The notes beneath the pieces are model-generated. The model saw only the letters and a list, made by a program, of their open reading frames with translations. It ran no database searches and had not been told where the DNA came from. A program made the translations under genes and the position numbers. Positions 55,889 through 63,954 of a DNA stretch of 64,000 nt are shown here, piece by piece. Origin of the DNA: Nitrosomonas sp. (GTDB taxonomy: Bacteria > Pseudomonadota > Gammaproteobacteria > Burkholderiales > Nitrosomonadaceae); assembly GCA_016703745.1 (NCBI GenBank), contig JADJBK010000006.1, positions 1,612,001 through 1,676,000 on the forward strand, read 5' to 3'. The first letter of the stretch is position 1, and the number at the start of each line of letters is the position of its first letter.

Positions 55889-58159
55889 TTAGCCTTGCAG
55901 GATGCTGCGCATACTTCTGGCGCAACGCACCATTTTTTCCAGAGCTGCGCTGGTTTCAGGCCAGTTGCGGGTTTTCAGGCCACAATCTGGATTGACCCAC
56001 AAATGCCGTGGGTCGATCGTTGCTGTGGCTTTCTGTAGTAAAGCCTGCATTTCTGCTTCATCCGGGATCCTTGGTGAATGAATGTCATAGACACCCGGGC
56101 CTATTTCATTCGGATAGGAAAACTGCGCGAAGGCATCCAGTAATTCCATACGCGAGCGCGAAGTTTCGATCGTGATCACATCGGCATCGAGCGCGGCGAT
56201 GGCAGGCAGGATATCGTGAAACTCGGAATAACACATATGGGTATGGATTTGCGTGTCATCCCGAACACCGCAGCTTGCCACACGAAATGCTTTCACAGCC
56301 CAGTCGAGATACGCCTGCCATTCCGTTTTGCGCAGCGGTAAGCCTTCCCGAAAGGCCGGTTCATCGATCTGAATCATGCCAATACCCGTCTTTTCGAGAT
56401 CACGAACCTCGTCACGAATGGCCATCGCCAGCTGCAATGCGGTTTGTGCGTATGGTTGATCATCACGCACAAATGACCACATCAGCATCGTAACCGGGCC
56501 GGTCAGCATGCCCTTGACCGGTTTTTTGGTTAGACTTTGTGCGTAACTGAGCCATTCCACGGTCATCGCTTCCGGGCGGTAGACATCGCCGTAGAGAATC
56601 GGCGGTTTGACGCAGCGTGACCCATAGCTTTGCACCCAGCCGAGTTCGGTGAACGCATACCCCCACAGCTGTTCACCAAAATATTCCACCATGTCGCCGC
56701 GTTCAGGCTCGCCATGTACCAGTACATCGAGTCCGAGCGCTTCCTGTCGGTGGATGACATCCTTGATTTCTGCACGCATGGCGGCAAGATAATCGAGATG
56801 GCTGATATCACCTTTCCTGAAAGCGGCACGCGTCTGGCGAATAGTGGATGTTTGCGGAAAGGAACCGATAGTGGTCGTTGGTAACAGCGGTAATTTGAAA
56901 CGCTGCTGTTGTGCGACTTGTCGATCAGTAAAAGGATGGCTACGCGCATAATCGGCTGCATCGAGCGTGGCGACTCTTTGGCGAACAACCGGGTTATGGA
57001 TGCGGGTTGATTCGCGCCGCGATTGAATGGCTTGATCGGAGCTGGATAACTCCGCGCTGATCGAGGCTTGCCCTTGATTCAGGCCCCGCGCAAGGGTGGA
57101 GATTTCCTGGAGTTTCTGCACAGAAAAAGCCAGCCAGCTCTTGATTTCTGCATCAAGCTGGCTTTCCTGCGCCAGATCAACCGGACAATGCAACAATGAG
57201 CAACTGGGTGCAATCCAAACAGGAGTTTCTCTTGTGGATGAGGCGTGGAGCAGAGTTTGCAACTTGGCAGTCAGATCGGCACGCCAGACATTGCGCCCAT
57301 CAATGATGCCGAGCGAGAGTACCTTATCCGTAAAATCATGGCTTAAAAAGGAATCGAGCTGCTCAGGTGCGCGGCATAGATCAAGATGCAATCCAGCGAC
57401 CGGCAACGTGGCAAGTACGGCGGCGTGATGTGCGACTGAACCGAAGTAACCGGTCAGCATCAATTGGCAACCCGTTGTAGCGAGCGTCTGGTAAGCGGGC
57501 AGAAAGCTCTCTGCCCAGCCAGGGTCGAGATTCAGCGTCAGTATTGGCTCATCGATCTGTACCCAGGTTACGCCGAGGGCTGCTATTTCCTGCAGAATTT
57601 GCTGATAGACCGGTAGCAAGCGTGACAAGAGCTGCAGGCGGTCAAACCCGGCAACGGTTTCCTTACCCAGATAGAGATAAGACAAAGGACCGACCAGAAC
57701 CGGCTTGGGAGTGATGCCAAAGGCCTGCGCGGCTTTTATTTCTTCAAAAATTTTTGTAGAGGCGAGCCTGAATGGGGTGTCGGCATCAAATTCCGGTGCG
57801 ATGTAATGGTAATTGGTGTTAAACCATTTGGTCATTTCCATTGCGGGTTGTCTGGCATTGCCGCGTGCCATGGCAAAATACAGATCGAGCGGCTTGTGGG
57901 AATCCGCGTCAAAGCGTCGCGGGGTGGCGCCAAGCAGCATCGTCATGTCGAGTACATGGTCATACAGCGAAAAATCTCCCACCGGAATCAGATCAATCCC
58001 GGATTGTTGTTGTATCTGCCAGTTAGTCGTTTGAATTTTACTGGTGGTTGCCAACAACTGCTCTGCTGTGGATTTTCCATTCCAGTAAGCCTCCAGCGCT
58101 TTTTTCAGCTCTCGCTGCGCGCCGATTCTGGGAAATCCGAGATTATGGGTAAGTGTCAT
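55889..58159 (-). CDS. metE: Cobalamin-independent methionine synthase
   Basis: Transfers a methyl group from methyl-tetrahydrofolate triglutamate to homocysteine, zinc-dependent. 756 aa, as in E. coli (753). The N-terminus LTHNLGFPRIGAQRELKKAL is diagnostic. The C-terminal catalytic half has TTTIGSFPQTSTIRQTRAAF, VLVHGEPERGDMVEYFGEQL, GMIQIDEPAFREGLPLRKTE, HTHMCYSEFHDILPAIAALD (zinc His and Cys) and HLWVNPDCGLKTRNW (zinc Cys). Divergent from a LysR regulator with a MetR box between, so homocysteine-dependent MetR activation is likely. Confidence 0.97.
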   Translation of the reverse strand: MTLTHNLGFPRIGAQRELKKALEAYWNGKSTAEQLLATTSKIQTTNWQIQQQSGIDLIPVGDFSLYDHVLDMTMLLGATPRRFDADSHKPLDLYFAMARGNARQPAMEMTKWFNTNYHYIAPEFDADTPFRLASTKIFEEIKAAQAFGITPKPVLVGPLSYLYLGKETVAGFDRLQLLSRLLPVYQQILQEIAALGVTWVQIDEPILTLNLDPGWAESFLPAYQTLATTGCQLMLTGYFGSVAHHAAVLATLPVAGLHLDLCRAPEQLDSFLSHDFTDKVLSLGIIDGRNVWRADLTAKLQTLLHASSTRETPVWIAPSCSLLHCPVDLAQESQLDAEIKSWLAFSVQKLQEISTLARGLNQGQASISAELSSSDQAIQSRRESTRIHNPVVRQRVATLDAADYARSHPFTDRQVAQQQRFKLPLLPTTTIGSFPQTSTIRQTRAAFRKGDISHLDYLAAMRAEIKDVIHRQEALGLDVLVHGEPERGDMVEYFGEQLWGYAFTELGWVQSYGSRCVKPPILYGDVYRPEAMTVEWLSYAQSLTKKPVKGMLTGPVTMLMWSFVRDDQPYAQTALQLAMAIRDEVRDLEKTGIGMIQIDEPAFREGLPLRKTEWQAYLDWAVKAFRVASCGVRDDTQIHTHMCYSEFHDILPAIAALDADVITIETSRSRMELLDAFAQFSYPNEIGPGVYDIHSPRIPDEAEMQALLQKATATIDPRHLWVNPDCGLKTRNWPETSAALEKMVRCARSMRSILQG

Positions 58160-58245
58160 GGTTGCACCTTATTATGCTGATTGAGAAATAGACATTGTCA
58201 AGGATGCGTTATAATGAATCAAATGATAGTTTTTGTAATTAATCA

Positions 58246-58258
58246 TGAATAGTATTCA
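58246..58258. promoter_or_regulatory. MetR-binding palindrome
   Basis: TGAATAGTATTCA matches the MetR consensus TGAA-N5-TTCA exactly, extended by one base pair each side (ATGAATAGTATTCAT). It sits 3 bp before the metR ATG and 87 bp before metE. A partial half-site (TGAATC..) lies near 58214, with TATAAT at 58210-58215 as possible -10. The position suits metR autorepression together with metE activation. Confidence 0.8.
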
Positions 58259-58261
58259 TAT

Positions 58262-59185
58262 ATGCTGGAATTGCGCCATCTTCGTACCCTGAATGCATTG
58301 CATGAAACCGGTAGCGTATCGCTTGCGGCGGAACGCCTGCATCTGACGCAATCCGCCTTGTCTCATCAAATCAGGGTATTGCAGGATTATTACCAAATAC
58401 CCATTATTCAGCGTAGCGGACATGCGGTGCAGTTGACCGATGCAGGAAAGCGCCTCGTGCAACTGGCAGAGAAAATACTGGAAGATATTCGGGTAGCAGA
58501 ACGTGATCTGGCAAAAATCACCCAGCAGACGGCAGGAAGCCTGCGCATCGTGCTGGAATGCCACACCTGTTTCGACTGGCTGATGCCGATCATGGATACA
58601 TTCCGTTCGGACTGGCCTGCGGTTGAGCTGGATCTGGTTTCCGGGTTTCACAGCGATCCTGTCGGGCTGCTTAGAAAAGGAATAGCCGATGTCGTCATTG
58701 GCTCTGAAAACCAGCCTCAACCAGGCATTGTGCATTTTCCGTTATTTTGTTTCGAGATTTTGGCGGTTTTGGCGCCGGGGCATGTGCTCAGCAAGAAACG
58801 CATACTCGATGCGGCGGATTTTTCTCAGGATATGCTGATTACCTATCCTGTGCCAGAAACACGCATTGATCTGATCCGGCAAGTATTGATGCCTGCAGGG
58901 ATAATCTGGCAAAGGCGAACTGCCGAGCTTACGGTGGCCATTTTGCAACTGGTGGCAAGCAGACGGGGTATTGCTGCATTACCAGGCTGGGGAATCAAAA
59001 ATTATCTGGATTACGATTACGTCATCGCCCGGCGCATTGGTGCAAATGGTCTGTGGAGTAACCTGTATTTATCAACCCGGGAAGATACTGCCTCACTTCA
59101 TTATCTGCAGGATTTTCTGCAAACGATCAACCGAGTGTGTTTCGCCACGCTGGATGGTATTAAACCCTTAAAAGAAATGGAATAA
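58262..59185 (+). CDS. metR: LysR-family regulator MetR
   Basis: 307 aa. The N-terminal helix-turn-helix is LELRHLRTLNALHETGSVSL, AAERLHLTQSALSHQIRVLQ, the MetR wording. The effector domain contains LRIVLECHTCFDWLMPIMDT, where MetR proteins bind homocysteine. Divergent position beside metE and the MetR box directly upstream support the assignment. No Shine-Dalgarno site is visible because the operator occupies that space. Confidence 0.92.
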   Translation: MLELRHLRTLNALHETGSVSLAAERLHLTQSALSHQIRVLQDYYQIPIIQRSGHAVQLTDAGKRLVQLAEKILEDIRVAERDLAKITQQTAGSLRIVLECHTCFDWLMPIMDTFRSDWPAVELDLVSGFHSDPVGLLRKGIADVVIGSENQPQPGIVHFPLFCFEILAVLAPGHVLSKKRILDAADFSQDMLITYPVPETRIDLIRQVLMPAGIIWQRRTAELTVAILQLVASRRGIAALPGWGIKNYLDYDYVIARRIGANGLWSNLYLSTREDTASLHYLQDFLQTINRVCFATLDGIKPLKEME

Positions 59186-59290
59186 ATTCTGCCCGTAATC
59201 ATTCCGGGATTTCAGATCCGCACTGAAAACATCAGGCAACAATTTAGCTAATCAGGCAACCTAATTTTTATTCAAACCGGAGTGTTTCGT

Positions 59291-60142
59291 ATGACTGACC
59301 CAGCAATGACTTTTAATCCCCATGCTGTCCGTCCAACTTCGCTGCTGGCATTGAGCAAGAGCCTATGGCATAACCGTCGGCTTATCGAGCAGATGATCCG
59401 GCGCGAAGTGGTGGGGCGCTATAAAGGTTCCGTCATGGGGCTTACCTGGTCGTTCTTCAATCCGGTACTTATGCTTACCGTTTACACCTTCGTCTTTTCT
59501 GTGGTTTTCAAGGCGCGTTGGGGGATAGGTGACGAAGAAAGTAAAACCCAGTTTGCCGTGGTGCTGTTTGTCGGTATGATCGTGCATGGTCTGTTTTCCG
59601 AAGTGCTTAACCGCGCGCCGGGATTGATTCTCTCCAATGTTAACTATGTCAAGAAAGTGGTATTTCCGCTGGAAATTCTGCCGGCCATCAGCATGGGGGC
59701 TGCGCTGTTTCACAGTCTGGTCAGCCTGGGTGTGCTGCTGATTGCCTTCGTGCTATTCAATGGATATCTGCACTGGACCGCTGTTTTTACCCCGCTGGTA
59801 TTACTGCCGCTGATCATTCTTACCCTGGGTCTTGCCTGGATACTGGCCTCGCTCGGTGTTTTCCTGCGGGATGTCGGGCAAGCCATTGGCATTGTCACTA
59901 CCGTTATGCTGTTTCTTGCCCCCGTTTTTTATCCTGTAACCGCATTGCCAGAAGCAATTCAGCCATGGCTTATGGCCAACCCGCTTACCTTTATTATCGA
60001 ACAGGCAAGAGCCGTGCTCATCTGGGGGAAGTTACCCGACTGGACTGGGCTTGGCATCTATACGGCTATCGCCATAGTAGTAGCGTGGGCGGGCTACGCC
60101 TGGTTTCAGAAAACCCGTAAGGGGTTTGCTGATGTGCTGTAG
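59291..60142 (+). CDS. ABC-2 type polysaccharide export permease (Wzm/KpsM-like)
   Basis: 283 aa from ATG 59291, with six hydrophobic segments. RREVVGRYKGSVMGLTWSFF and NPVLMLTVYTFVFSVVFKAR are the typical start of O-antigen or capsule exporter permeases. APGLILSNVNYVKKVVFPLE and FLRDVGQAIGIVTTVMLFLA, PVFYPVTALPE complete the pattern. Such permeases need an ATP-binding partner (Wzt/KpsT), usually the next gene; here only a truncated start follows before IS66 debris. It may therefore be an orphan unless the ATPase is elsewhere. Confidence 0.88.
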   Translation: MTDPAMTFNPHAVRPTSLLALSKSLWHNRRLIEQMIRREVVGRYKGSVMGLTWSFFNPVLMLTVYTFVFSVVFKARWGIGDEESKTQFAVVLFVGMIVHGLFSEVLNRAPGLILSNVNYVKKVVFPLEILPAISMGAALFHSLVSLGVLLIAFVLFNGYLHWTAVFTPLVLLPLIILTLGLAWILASLGVFLRDVGQAIGIVTTVMLFLAPVFYPVTALPEAIQPWLMANPLTFIIEQARAVLIWGKLPDWTGLGIYTAIAIVVAWAGYAWFQKTRKGFADVL

Positions 60143-60217
60143 CTACCGGAAAGATGGGTCGCGTGAATTTCATTGACTGCAGCAACGAAATCGATGCACG
60201 GGTGTACAAACTGCTGG
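60143..60217 (+). pseudogene. Truncated start of the next gene, cut by IS66 remnant
   Basis: After the permease stop an ATG at about 60154 (GGAAAG site before it) reads MGRVNFIDCSNEIDARVYKL and runs straight into IS66 terminal sequence at 60218. Too short to assign; the position is where the exporter ATPase would be expected. Confidence 0.35.
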
Positions 60218-60267
60218 GTAACCGTCCAGCGCTCCCATCTACGCAATCATAATTTTCTGGATTATTC
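60218..60267 (+). mobile_element. IS66 remnant, tnpA-side end (left part)
   Basis: Fifty bp starting GTAACCGTCCAGCGCTCCCA, the tnpA-side terminus of an older IS66 copy with two substitutions relative to the other copies (GCG for ACG; CATAAT for CACAAT). It continues on the far side of copy 4 at 62670. Confidence 0.85.
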
Positions 60268-60348
60268 GTAACCGTCCAACGCTCCCATCTACGCAATCAC
60301 AATTTTCTGGATTATTCTCCTCTGCATTACCTTACAGGAGGATAAGCC

Positions 60349-60645
60349 ATGGCATTACAGGATGATAAGCAAAAGCATATCAGCAACTGGCAAACGAGCG
60401 GTTTGTCGCAGGCAGCCTATTGCCGGGCGCTCGGGTTGAATGCGAAGACGTTTGGGAATTGGTTGCGCGCTCACCGGCGTGGGCGCGATGATATCAAGCT
60501 GCCAGCCTTGATTCCGGTTACGATCAAGCCGACAGCGGCGTCAGTGGAAGTATTGCAGCTTCGCTGTCGCGGTACGCATGTGCTGGAATTACCACTGAGC
60601 GTTTCCCCGCGATGGCTGGGAGAATTGCTGTCATGTCTGGGTTGA
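60349..60645 (+). CDS. tnpA: IS66 accessory protein TnpA (copy 4)
   Basis: 98-aa helix-turn-helix protein (HISNWQTSGLSQAAYCRALG, FGNWLRAHRRGRDDIK) with an AGGAGGATAA ribosome-binding site. First gene of the intact operon. Confidence 0.9.
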   Translation: MALQDDKQKHISNWQTSGLSQAAYCRALGLNAKTFGNWLRAHRRGRDDIKLPALIPVTIKPTAASVEVLQLRCRGTHVLELPLSVSPRWLGELLSCLG

Positions 60646-60983
60646 TTGCGCACGCGGGTAAGATCTGGCTGGCGGTCGATCCGGTGGATATGCGTCGCGG
60701 CATGGATGGCTTATCGATGATTGTGCAGCAGGTATTGGGTCACCCGCCCTGCGCGGGTTCGGCGTTCATATTCTGCAATCGCGCGGGCAATCGCATCAAG
60801 GTCTTGCTGTGGGATGGCACGGGGGTGTGGTTATGTCAGCGCCGCCTGCATCAGGGGCGGTTTGTCTGGCCGAGGCAGGATGCGGCGTGTGTCGAGTTAG
60901 CGCTATCGCAGTGGGAATGGTTGATTGCCGGCGTAGACTGGCGGCGTTTATCGGCGCGGCCACAATGGCATTTTCAGGTGTAG
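60633..60983 (+). CDS. tnpB: IS66 accessory protein TnpB (copy 4)
   Basis: 116-aa IS66 Orf2 protein from ATG 60633, which overlaps tnpA by 13 bp. The VDMRRGMDGLSMIVQQVLGH and NRAGNRIKVLLWDGTGVWL signatures are complete. Confidence 0.9.
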   Translation: MSGLIAHAGKIWLAVDPVDMRRGMDGLSMIVQQVLGHPPCAGSAFIFCNRAGNRIKVLLWDGTGVWLCQRRLHQGRFVWPRQDAACVELALSQWEWLIAGVDWRRLSARPQWHFQV

Positions 60984-61046
60984 AAAATATGTAATAGTTG
61001 TTTATTAACAGGCGGTTGATTGCGATTTCGTGGTATAATTCATCTC

Positions 61047-62648
61047 ATGAATTCACTGGCGCAACTGGATCAACTCAACCTCGATACGGCCACCAAACAA
61101 CAGGTGGTCAATCTGGTTCAGGCATTTCAGCTTGATCTGACCCAGCAAACACAGCAGACAGTTTATGCGCTGGAACTCAAGATTCAGGCGCTCACCCTGG
61201 AATTGGCGCATCTGCGCCGTATCCGATTTGGCAGGAAAAATGAAGCGTTGTCTGCCTTGTCACCCAGGCAGCTTTCTTTGTTTGAAGAATCGGCGCTGAC
61301 CGATATCACGGCCATTGAGGCTGAAATCGAACAGATCAACAGCACACCAACCCCCAATGCCACCAAAGTGCCGCGTACCCGCGCCGGTCGTCAGCCGCTG
61401 CCAGATCACCTGCCGCGCATCGAACACCGGCATGAACCCGCATCCTGCCAATGTGACCGATGCGGTTGCGATCTGACTAATATCAGAGAAGACATCACCG
61501 AGCAGCTTGACGTGGAACCCGCCAGATTCTTCGTTCATCGCCACATTCGCCCACAGTACGCCTGCAAATCCTGTGAAACCATCACGGCAGAACCCGTGCC
61601 ACCGGCAGTCATCGATGGCGGCATGGCCGCCCCGGGCCTGCTTGCCTGGGTGATGACAAACAAATACCTGAATCACCTGCCACTTTATCGCCTGGAGCAG
61701 ATTGCTGCCCGTGACCAGGTCACGCTGCCCCGTTCCACCCTGGCCGAATGGGTAGGCCGTACCGGCGTAGCCCTGCAACCATTGGTCGATCGCCTAACCT
61801 GGCATCTACTGCAGGGCAACACGCTGCATGCCGATGAAACACCAGTTGCACAATTGGAACCCGGTCGCGGCAAAACCCGTAAAGCCTACCTGTGGGCCTA
61901 CCGCAGCAATGATCTTGAACCCGGGCCGCGTATCATCGTCTTCGACTATCAAGCTGGCCGTAGCGGTCAGCATGCGCGGCACTTTCTGCAAAATTGGCAA
62001 GGACACCTGATGGTCGATGACTATGCTGGGTATAAAGCACTTTTTTCCACAGCCACATCGCCTTGCGTCGAATTGGCGTGCTGGGCGCATGCGCGACGCA
62101 AATTCTTTGACCTGTACCAGGCCAATGCCAGCACGATGGCATTGGCAGCGATACAGCGCATCAGCGTCTTATACGCAATCGAAGCAGAAGGCAAAGACCT
62201 GAGCATCGAAGATCGTCTGCAACTGCGGGCAGACAGAAGCCTGCCCGCACTGCATGCATTGCATGACTGGCTGATGCAAACCCGTAGCCAGACCGCAAAT
62301 GGCGGCGGCTCCGCCAAAGCACTCGACTATACCCTCAGACGCTGGCCAGGTCTCATCCGCTACGCACAAACCGGCTCTCTTCCGATCGACAACAACCCGG
62401 TGGAGAACACCATCCGCCCGATCGCAATCGGCAAAAAGAATTGGCTATTCACCGGATCGGAACGTGCCGGTCAACGCGCCGCTGCCATTCAAACCTTGTT
62501 CGGTACCGCGCAACTCAACAAACTCGATCCCGCCGCATGGCTTGCAGACACCCTCGCCAGACTACCGACCTGGCCCAATAACCGCATCGATGAATTGCTG
62601 CCACTTACACCAGCGTTCATTCAATCACTTAAACAGCAGGAAAGATAG
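61047..62648 (+). CDS. tnpC: IS66 transposase TnpC (copy 4, intact)
   Basis: 533-aa transposase. An N-terminal Leu-rich coiled coil (about 1-65), a Cys-rich finger (ASCQCDRCGCDLTNI and the later YACKSCETI), then the DDE domain: LHADETPVAQLEPGRGKTRK (first Asp), MVDDYAGYKALFSTATSPCV (second Asp), CWAHARRKFFDLYQANAS, and PIDNNPVENTIRPIAIGKKN with the catalytic Glu. ATG 61047 is chosen over TTG 61020. An extended -10 sequence TGGTATAAT (61031-61039) ends 7 bp before this ATG, so an internal promoter could yield a nearly leaderless message. Confidence 0.95.
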   Translation: MNSLAQLDQLNLDTATKQQVVNLVQAFQLDLTQQTQQTVYALELKIQALTLELAHLRRIRFGRKNEALSALSPRQLSLFEESALTDITAIEAEIEQINSTPTPNATKVPRTRAGRQPLPDHLPRIEHRHEPASCQCDRCGCDLTNIREDITEQLDVEPARFFVHRHIRPQYACKSCETITAEPVPPAVIDGGMAAPGLLAWVMTNKYLNHLPLYRLEQIAARDQVTLPRSTLAEWVGRTGVALQPLVDRLTWHLLQGNTLHADETPVAQLEPGRGKTRKAYLWAYRSNDLEPGPRIIVFDYQAGRSGQHARHFLQNWQGHLMVDDYAGYKALFSTATSPCVELACWAHARRKFFDLYQANASTMALAAIQRISVLYAIEAEGKDLSIEDRLQLRADRSLPALHALHDWLMQTRSQTANGGGSAKALDYTLRRWPGLIRYAQTGSLPIDNNPVENTIRPIAIGKKNWLFTGSERAGQRAAAIQTLFGTAQLNKLDPAAWLADTLARLPTWPNNRIDELLPLTPAFIQSLKQQER

Positions 62649-62669
62649 ATGGGAGCGTTGGACGGTTAC

Positions 62670-62811
62670 GATTATTCTCCTCTGCATTACCTTACAGGAT
62701 GATAAGCAAAAGCATATCAGCAACTGGCAAGCGAGCGGTTTGTCGCAGGCAGCCATTGCCGGGCGAGATGATATCAAACTGCCAGCCTTGATTCTGGTTA
62801 CGATCAAGCCG
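62670..62811 (+). mobile_element. IS66 remnant, continuation with tnpA fragment
   Basis: Continues the older IS66 interrupted by copy 4: GATTATTCTCCTCTGCATTA, then tnpA sequence. A 23-bp deletion between two TTACAGG repeats removed the tnpA start codon, and a second deletion removed the middle of the helix-turn-helix region. The match fades after GTTACGATCAAGCCG. Non-functional. Confidence 0.85.
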
Positions 62812-62823
62812 GCAGAGCCGTAG

Positions 62824-62849
62824 GTTGGGGTGACGACAGGAACCCCAAC
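62824..62849. repeat. REP-like hairpin GTTGGGGT/ACCCCAAC
   Basis: A perfect 8-bp stem with a 10-base loop, preceded by CCGTAG. This GTAGGTTGGGGT...ACCCCAAC type resembles small palindromic repeats common in proteobacterial intergenic DNA. It is the only one I saw in this window, at the edge of the IS66 remnant. Confidence 0.5.
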
Positions 62850-62956
62850 ATGGAGAATCACGCCCCGCAGCATTTGCGGAGATTGCCAGGTTTCCACTAT
62901 CGCTCCAACCCAGCGAGCTTTTGCGGTATTCCGCCTGAGTGTAAGGTCAGATTCTT

Positions 62957-63769
62957 TCACGAACCACCCCGCATTTTTTGCTCAATAGCTCGTAACGTAT
63001 TTTGAATTTCTTTTTCTTTCAACTCGGGGTCAATATCCTGAATATATTCGATAGCAGAAAAATCATCGCCACGCTTTCTGTTTTGCGGCGGTTCAAGTGC
63101 CTCGATTAGCAGAGCTTCAAGTGTTGCAACAAGGCTGGCAAGGGATGTGTTGAGGGTAGTTTCCCGGAGATTACCCTCTTGTGTTACATCAAGTAGCCCA
63201 AACCATGAAAATCGGTTCCAGCGACTACCCAAGCGATCAACTGTGTGCTCGTAAAGGCGTTTACCCAGCGGGCGGTCAATGGAACGCCCGATATACACTA
63301 CGGTATGGTGGTCGTAGAGAATGTAAATGCCTTTCTGTTTACCGAAGTCCACTGGCTTTGAAAGCGCCTGCTGCTTCCCAAACATTTTTGGATCGTTGCG
63401 CCATACAACAAGATCACGTTGCCAATACATGCCAAAGGAGTGAATGATTGATTCGGAGGTTTCCACGTCCGCTTCGGCAAGGGCTTCCGATTTCCTTTGT
63501 TTTGAAACGGGGGTTGATGCCGGAATGTTTCCCGCCGCCGGTGAACTCTTGAGTGTGAATATGCCTTTACCAACACGCATAAAGGGTGACTTTTCACCAT
63601 CATGTTTTATCGACGACGAAATTTGTGCGTTCACTGTTGCAGCAGGCGTTGCACCGTCAGTCTCGTAGTAGCCGCGAGATAAGATTTGTTCAGATATTTC
63701 GGCATAGTGCAACGGAGTTTCTGACTCCTTAAGCACTTTCTTTATGGCTTCCTTCCAGGATTTCTCCAT
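62957..63769 (-). CDS. HARE-HTH and GIY-YIG nuclease fusion protein
   Basis: 270 aa. The N-terminal ~75 residues form a HARE-HTH winged helix (SWKEAIKKVLKESETPLHYA, EISEQILSRGYYETDGATPA, VGKGIFTLK), a domain linked to restriction and modified-DNA recognition. A linker (about 80-140) leads to a GIY-YIG nuclease domain: KGIYILYDHHTVVYIGRSID, RPLGKRLYEH with the catalytic Arg region, and ATLEALLIEALEPPQNRKRG with the catalytic Glu region. The start has a GGAGA site 5-9 bp upstream. The rest of its operon lies beyond the window. A defence or DNA-processing role is inferred from the domains alone. Confidence 0.75.
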   Translation of the reverse strand: MEKSWKEAIKKVLKESETPLHYAEISEQILSRGYYETDGATPAATVNAQISSSIKHDGEKSPFMRVGKGIFTLKSSPAAGNIPASTPVSKQRKSEALAEADVETSESIIHSFGMYWQRDLVVWRNDPKMFGKQQALSKPVDFGKQKGIYILYDHHTVVYIGRSIDRPLGKRLYEHTVDRLGSRWNRFSWFGLLDVTQEGNLRETTLNTSLASLVATLEALLIEALEPPQNRKRGDDFSAIEYIQDIDPELKEKEIQNTLRAIEQKMRGGS

Positions 63770-63954
63770 TGATTTCTCCGAAAAATCTAACGTAAAGCAG
63801 GCACCCTAAAAAATGTACGAAAAAGGTACCTCTGAGTTTGGAAAGTACACCACTGCAAAACCTTCTCGTTACTTGAGGTTGTTGAATGGTAGTCATTAAT
63901 TGATCCAAATAAATTCCTCTGCTCAATCAATTCAGCAAGCAATGGCCGCAGAGT
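63770..63954. other. Gap before the nuclease gene, no supported gene
   Basis: Short overlapping leftward frames of about 65 codons exist here, but none has recognisable features and they overlap one another. Left unassigned. Confidence 0.4.

Larger units (their letters stand above)
60268..62669 (+). mobile_element. IS66-family element, copy 4 (2402 bp, intact)
   Basis: Both 24-bp inverted repeats and all three genes are intact. It is flanked by an identical octamer GATTATTC (60260-60267 and 62670-62677), the 8-bp target duplication expected for IS66. The target was itself an older IS66 end, so one IS66 has jumped into another. This copy is the reference for the damaged ones. Confidence 0.96.
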
